Shown here piece by piece: positions 58,691 through 64,000 of a DNA stretch of 64,000 nucleotides. The DNA comes from Aspidiotus rigidus (lineage: Eukaryota > Arthropoda > Insecta > Hemiptera > Diaspididae): positions 19,813,001 to 19,877,000 of the forward strand of contig JAVHKY010000003.1 of assembly GCA_035079385.1 (NCBI GenBank), read 5' to 3'. The notes beneath the pieces were generated by a model that was not told where the DNA came from, searched no databases, and worked only from the letters and a program-made list of their open reading frames with translations. Position numbers and translations under genes: made by a program. The number at the start of each line of letters is the position of its first letter. Position 1 is the first letter of the stretch.

Positions 58691-61257
58691 CTCCGCCCTC
58701 TTAAGGAAATTTTTTGTTGGTCTCCTTCCTGAAATTTACTTGGATGTTAGAACCATCTTTCACAGCAAGTTCCATTGTCTTAGAAAATTATGAAGCATTG
58801 TGTTATTTTTTGTCACTGGAGACAGCTTGAAGTGGGTCTATTTGACACTCAATTTCAAGTAACGAATTGCAAGGTTTGATAAGCGTTCAATAAAAATTGC
58901 AATATGACGAGGCAAACGAAGAGCTTTATCGTAAATGCTACCAAATGTTTATGGAAACGAAAGACGATCCCGAAATTTGGAGGGAAAAATCATAATCGGA
59001 GGTTTTAGCCTACTTACTTATACGAGTACATAAGAACGCTATTTTCTCCTCGCCATTCCATTTAATACTGCACGTGCACAGCAACACGCGATAAATCTTC
59101 TTATTAATAATATATTTTCTTCATAAACTTTTCATTCAAGAAACACACGTTAAAAGGGACAATATTATTGAATTGAAAATCGTATACAACTATTTTACGC
59201 GCACTTTTTGAAGGTTGATTTATGCAGTATGAATGAACACAGGGCTACAATTTATGATCCCAGTTCATTTTCAAATTTCGCGCAAAATGACGCATTCTCA
59301 CAACGCCCGGATAATCTCTCCTTCTAAAATTCACATATTTATATCAATTAGTGCGTTACATATGAACACACAATATAATGCATATTTGCACGCGCACAAC
59401 ATAAAAAACAATGTTGATACTTTTATTAGCCGCGATTTCCTTTTGTTGGCCTAGAATCCGATGTAAATTGCGATGCGCCACAGAGTAATCTATTCAGAGG
59501 TGTTTCTTATACACGAAGCGCTAAATAAATCAAGTCGACTAAGGAGATGGATCAAGTGAGAACAATGATGCTAGTTGTTTAGAATATAAATACGTTTTCT
59601 GTACAGAAAAATACAAAAAGTCGTAGGTATCGCGACTCCTTTTATTGCCAGAAAAATTAAATGGAGATTGTAGTGGGTGATTCGAGGTGCACGTTCAACG
59701 CTAACGAAATTTTATTTTATTTACTTTCTTAAAAGTTTTCTTAAATCGTATAGTTATCAGAATTTGGATTAACCTTCACACAAAATTCGTCGTGAAAGCG
59801 ATGAACTAGTTGTCGCGTTTTTATAGAGAGAAACTCCGCGGGGGAAAAGAAGGATTTACAAAATCTAGAGACAACCAATGGAGTCTAGGGGGGGTGCCTT
59901 TCGAATTTTGATATGGTTCGTTCATTTCCTGAACTTGAGGGCGCACGGTCGCACAAGACCAACATTGACCTAACTTTTGAGAGTCTTGATCACTAAAGGA
60001 TAATAAACTCGATAACCTTGACTCAAATGACCTTCAAATAATTAATAACGTCATATTTATTATGAAACATGACACACAATCTTCATTTCTTGCATTTTTC
60101 AGGAAGTTTTTACACATTTCTTACGAATGTGAACTCTGACTTTCCTCTTCCGCAAATATAGGTAACGTTTCTCTGTGAGACCAATGGCCAATTTCCTCAA
60201 ATCCCTGCATTTGCGTTCGTACCATGGTTCCGTTAAAATTTTGACCTTCTAGCTACGCATACAATCGAGACCCATCCCTAATTTCTGGATTTGGGTCTGC
60301 CCCAGCAAACCAGTGATCCTAATTTCAAGACTTGTATTCGCTCATACTTACGTCCTTGGTGTTTGCATTACTTTTATGACGCGCGAAACGAATTTCCTAT
60401 TCTTTAAACAGCTCAATAGCGTCTGCGATGCAAGCAAGCTGCGTGATTTTTGATATAAAACAATTTTTAGGGATAGAGGATCCGCAAGTAATAAAAAAAT
60501 TATTACAATTTTTGCGAAGCCCGTATAAATTGTCAACGACTCGACAGAACCCTCCAAAGCAAATCCCGCCATTCGAAAGGAGCCATCATCGGTTCCAATG
60601 GATTACTCGTACTCAGGGTTGAGAAAAATTGGAAAAATTGCGGTCAAAGACCACGACTCGAGAAATCCTTGAATATTTACAAGCTATTGCTCATCTCATT
60701 GTCGATAACGACTTCATACTATGAAGCGTTTGCGAATCATGACACCACTGGAAGACTAGTACGTTGATGAACCTCTGGGCAATGAAAACAGACCAGCAGA
60801 ATTTTCAATAGGGCTCTTGCGCAAAAACATCATCAACGCTTAGAGAGTCGCGCCGAATTATCCTCCTAAATATCTCTGACCTGGTGACCTGGAATAATTT
60901 TGACCTTCAATCTCTACTTCTCGACCCCACCTCCACTTCCTGGATTCATAACCGTACGTTCCAGCCAGGTGAGAAAAACAAGATCCCCGTGAGCGTCATA
61001 ACCTTAACCTATACACGCGGAAATTCAAAATATTTCTATACCGGAACTCGATTTAGGTTCATAAGGAAAGGTAGCCCAAGTCTTCAAAGTCTTGGTCTAG
61101 CTTATAACTTGCTCGATATCTATCTTCAATGATTGTTCCTTCGCCTAATTTTGGTTCCGAGGGAGTCTGGGAATATGACCTACTTTCAAATCTGGGAAAA
61201 ACTCCCCCCTCCTCCTCATGAAGAGACTGAATTCGTAAAATTTCGACTGAGATAAAC
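58691..61257. other. Noncoding DNA, no gene recognised
   Basis: Apparently unique sequence up to the PLE-5 target duplication. Frames at 60348-60622 and 60884-61132 have no motif support. Confidence 0.45.
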
Positions 61258-61269
61258 ATAGGATATAGT
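61258..61269 (+). repeat. PLE-5 target-site duplication, left
   Basis: The 12-mer ATAGGATATAGT recurs at 63385-63396, outside the opposite end of PLE-5. Confidence 0.8.
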
Positions 61270-61312
61270 ATGTAGAATTGACACGGTCCGAAACGTTACG
61301 GCTCGACATAAT

Positions 61313-61411
61313 GACAGAATACTCAAAGAGTAGAGTAAACGAAAAACCAATTACAAAGACCGCAGATATAAAAGAGAAGATGCGAGATCTTTCGGTTAAC
61401 AAACCATCATC
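61313..61411 (+). repeat. PLE-5 inverted terminal repeat, left
   Basis: Reverse complement of 63285-63383. Shared blocks include GAAAAACCAATTACAAAGAC and GATCTTTCGGTTAACAAACC. Confidence 0.92.
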
Positions 61412-63225
61412 GAATATTCAATCAGCTTGCGCTGAACTAGTCCGCGACACCCCCCTCCCTCGTATAAACAATTACGCATGTGAGGTGATAGATAATCTGA
61501 AGAGGAAGGTCAGGGACCAGGGGTTAATCCTTACTAAAGCCGACAAGGGTAACACGATCGTAGTCCTGGAGAAATCCTCCTACGTTTCCAAGGTTCAAGA
61601 AGTTCTCACTCAATGTGGAGCTATTGAAAATAGCTCTTTTAACTTTCCTAACTACATCAAAGAGGTTAGGAAAGTTGTGAACGGGAGTCGGTTTATCATA
61701 AAAAGTTCTTCGCTCAAAAAAGCCCTGCTCGTACCTAACCCTGTTCCTCCCCTCCTCTATGGGTTGCAAAAGGTCACAAGATGAATACTCCTATGCGGCC
61801 TGTCGTCTCCTACGTCTCCTCCCCTGCCTATTTTCTGGCCAAGTTCTTGGATCGTTGGTTCAAGTCTCGAATCGAGTACGAGTCCCCCTACTCCGTTAAA
61901 AATTCGGTTTCTCTGGCCGAGAGACTCAAAAATGTTACCTTGCCTCCGGGTACTAGCCTCTGCTCATTTGATGTAGCCGGCCTCTTTCCCAACATACCAA
62001 AGGCCCATATTATGCAGTATATGGGTGACCTACTTGTAAAGTTCAACATTCCTCATAACGAGATACAGGAATTTTTTGGCCTCCTTAATGCGTGCTGATC
62101 CCCTAACTTCTGTAAGTTCAATGGGAAATTTCACGAGTTCCCTGAGGAGGTAGGAATCCCCATCGGCTCTCCTTTGGGCTCTCTCGTTTCGGAGATATTT
62201 ATGTCCAGATTTGAGGTTGACTTGTTTTCCTCTTGTCAAGTGCTACTGAGTCACATCCATTACTGGCACCGATATGTGGACGATATATTATGTGCGTGGA
62301 CCGGTCCTCAAGAGCTCCTTGGTGAGTTTCTTCAGTATCTGAATAAAATGTATCCCTCCATAAAATTCACTACAGAAATTGGAGGTTCTTCCATAAACTT
62401 TCTGGATCTCACTATCTCTGATAGAGATGGGGACCATGAATTTGCGATATTCAGGAAGGATACTTCGACCGATACAGTTGTCCACGGCTCGTCCTTCTGT
62501 CCATTTTCTCATAAGATCGCTGCCTTCAATATTATATTCATCGACTGACTAGCATTCCGCTAAGTCAACCAGCTTTCCAAAAGGAGCTGGCGGCCATTAA
62601 GCACCTGGCCGCTGTGAATGAGGTCAACTTGGACATTGACCGTATGGTCCGTAAAAAACTTACGAGGAAGGGCCTTGATTCTACCACTTCCCTCTCCCGC
62701 GATCTGAGTGGTAATAATAATAAGAGATTACGTTGGATCAAGCTCCCGTTTTTGGGTGAGTTTTCATCCAAGCTGACTCGTGTCCTCCGCCCCTTTGGCT
62801 TCAGGCCTGCTTTTTATAACCTCACTACTGTGAAGGGTTCGTTTGTTAGGCTAAAGGACCACATCCCGCGGGGGGAGAGTGGGGTGTACAAATTGGAGTG
62901 CAAGGATTGTAACGGCGTATACATAGGCGAGACGGGTCGCCAGCTTGGAATTCTAGTAGAGGAGCACCTTAAGGCCTGGAAGAAAGGTAATTTGGGTGAT
63001 TCGGCCTTTGCGGACCACCTTATCTCCAGTGGTCATAGTTTCAAGGAAGGTTCGGCTACCCTTCTCCACAAGGAGAATTCTTACTTCAAGCGCGTTGCGT
63101 TGGAAAATATCGAAATAGTGCGTGACGATATTACCGTACTCAACAGGTACTTTCTCGACGAAGGTTTAGTTGAATTGATCTACGAGTTTGAGTCACCTCG
63201 CGAGGGCTCGCTCGTTCAATCCTGA
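61412..63225 (+). pseudogene. PLE-5 reverse transcriptase with GIY-YIG, broken
   Basis: Blocks in order: LILTKADKGNTIVVLE (RT entry, about 61525), [13 protein letters not shown] (about 61785), CSFDVAGLFPNIPKA (motif A, about 61960), GIPIGSPLGSLVSEIFM (motif B, about 62155), HRYVDDILCAW (motif C, about 62270), INFLDLTI (about 62395), LPFLGEFSSKL (linker, about 62740), then SGVYKLECKDC and YIGETGRQ (GIY-YIG, about 62880-62940). Breaks: a frameshift near 61784, a TGA at 62096-62098 where PLE-1 has Trp, and a frameshift near 62540. The catalytic Asp pair of YVDD and the GIY-YIG core survive, so decay looks recent. It would act by target-primed reverse transcription if intact. Confidence 0.93.
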
Positions 63226-63284
63226 TCTCGTTGGTATTCTGTTTTATGAGTCGTATCTGGGTCAGTGGCGTTCTAACTTTGCCC

Positions 63285-63383
63285 GATGATGGTTTGTTAA
63301 CCGAAAGATCTCGCATCTTCTCTTTTACATCTACGGTCTTTGTAATTGGTTTTTCGTTTACTCCACTCTTTGAGTATTCTGTC
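63285..63383 (-). repeat. PLE-5 inverted terminal repeat, right
   Basis: The 3' partner of 61313-61411. It starts GATGATGG, followed by a GGTT-TGTT-AACC hairpin and GAAAG, the same arrangement as in PLE-1. Confidence 0.92.
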
Positions 63384-63384
63384 G

Positions 63385-63396
63385 ATAGGATATAGT
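63385..63396 (+). repeat. PLE-5 target-site duplication, right
   Basis: Exact copy of 61258-61269. Confidence 0.8.
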
Positions 63397-64000
63397 CTTA
63401 ATTTCTCACTCGTTCTAAAAATATTTTCTCGGCGGATATCTCCTCCGTCCTTCATATCAAGGCGAACTGATCGGAATTCGATCAATTTGGGCGCAGAGTT
63501 GAATTAAATCATTAAAATTGTCTTTCGTAGCAAAGACAACGATCGCTAAGAGAACACTCAAGGTACGAAAGTCTAAAACAATAGAAATTAGAGATACATG
63601 CGAGTAGAATTAGAAAACTGTCAGATAAAGCCGTCAACAACTGAAAAACAGCCTCGAGAAAGTTGGTTCTTTTCAGTCACCAATATCAAAAAGTTTTAAT
63701 CGGGCATAATCTCGACATCGAACATTTTGAACTTGAACGAGAAAAACTGGAAAGCAATATCAAACTCAGCACAGACAATGATGTAAAGAGCAAGAAATTC
63801 ATGTGGCGTAATACAATAGCTGAAACTTCTTCAAACTGAGATTTTTGCCGTTCTGTAAACTGTCGTTTTCGTATAATCTTCGATGGGCGGATTTGTCCAC
63901 CCATTAGGTTTGCACACAAAATAATCAACGATTACTTTTTACTTCATTTGTAGGTTATTACCTTATGCGCGAGAACGGTGGTTTCGAGAGGTCTAGGGAC
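63397..64000. other. Noncoding DNA to window end
   Basis: No gene, TIR or array is recognised. The minus-strand frame at 63928-63686 lacks any known motif. Confidence 0.4.

Larger units (their letters stand above)
61270..63384 (+). mobile_element. Penelope-like element PLE-5, 5'-truncated
   Basis: Limits come from the 12 bp duplication. Inverted repeats of about 98 bp (61313-61411 and 63285-63383) bracket the element, with only three mismatches. On the left a further 43 bp lies outside the inverted repeat. The left repeat joins RT coding sequence directly at codon NIQSACAELV, skipping the N-terminal region kept in PLE-1. It belongs to the PLE-1 subfamily by sequence. Confidence 0.92.

Overview
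The window looks like gene-poor, repeat-rich nuclear DNA from an animal, most likely an insect or other arthropod. The reasons are its AT-rich composition with CpG-containing unique stretches, Penelope-like elements, hAT and Mutator-like transposons, a KRBA2-type integrase remnant, and nuclear copies of mitochondrial cox1 and cox2. The exact lineage is inference and cannot be settled by reading. I found no intact host protein gene. Every recognisable coding piece belongs to a mobile element and carries frameshifts, stops or truncation.

Layout. 0-5.5 kb: a nest made of a 1.7 kb satellite-like element with 325 bp internal units and a 2.06 kb element with about 185 bp terminal inverted repeats (TIRs), bracketed by a diverged inverted repeat. 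8.1-10.8 kb: a nearly full-length Penelope-like element (PLE-1, minus strand) with 97 bp inverted ends and a 15 bp target-site duplication (TSD). 14-17.9 kb: a KRBA2-type integrase remnant, a 405 bp hAT MITE with a perfect 8 bp TSD, and a PLE fragment. 21.6-25.7 kb: three more PLE pieces, a palindromic element with a tRNA-like (pol III box) core, and a transposon-associated ORF broken by a PLE. 28-33.3 kb: a Mutator-like end, a MITE, and two adjacent hAT elements with perfect overlapping 8 bp TSDs, one of them carrying about 1 kb of mitochondrial-like DNA. 37.5-41.2 kb: an old Mutator-like element that took in a MITE, a fold-back hAT and a second mitochondrial insertion. 45.8-49.3 kb: an inverted second copy of that Mutator-like tail, then an inverted second copy of the satellite-like element with its own MITE. 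51.6-58.7 kb: a GTCGAY-word-rich repeat, a LINE endonuclease scrap and a Mutator-like element with a SWIM zinc finger. 61.3-63.4 kb: a 5'-truncated PLE (PLE-5, plus strand) with 98 bp inverted ends and a 12 bp TSD. The rest reads as unique or very old noncoding DNA.

Several elements are dateable by nesting: TSDs are intact for three hATs, one MITE, two PLEs and (with one mismatch) one Mutator-like element. A ~55 bp degenerate minisatellite unit and several short palindromic words recur across the transposon clusters. These are the least-explained structures here.
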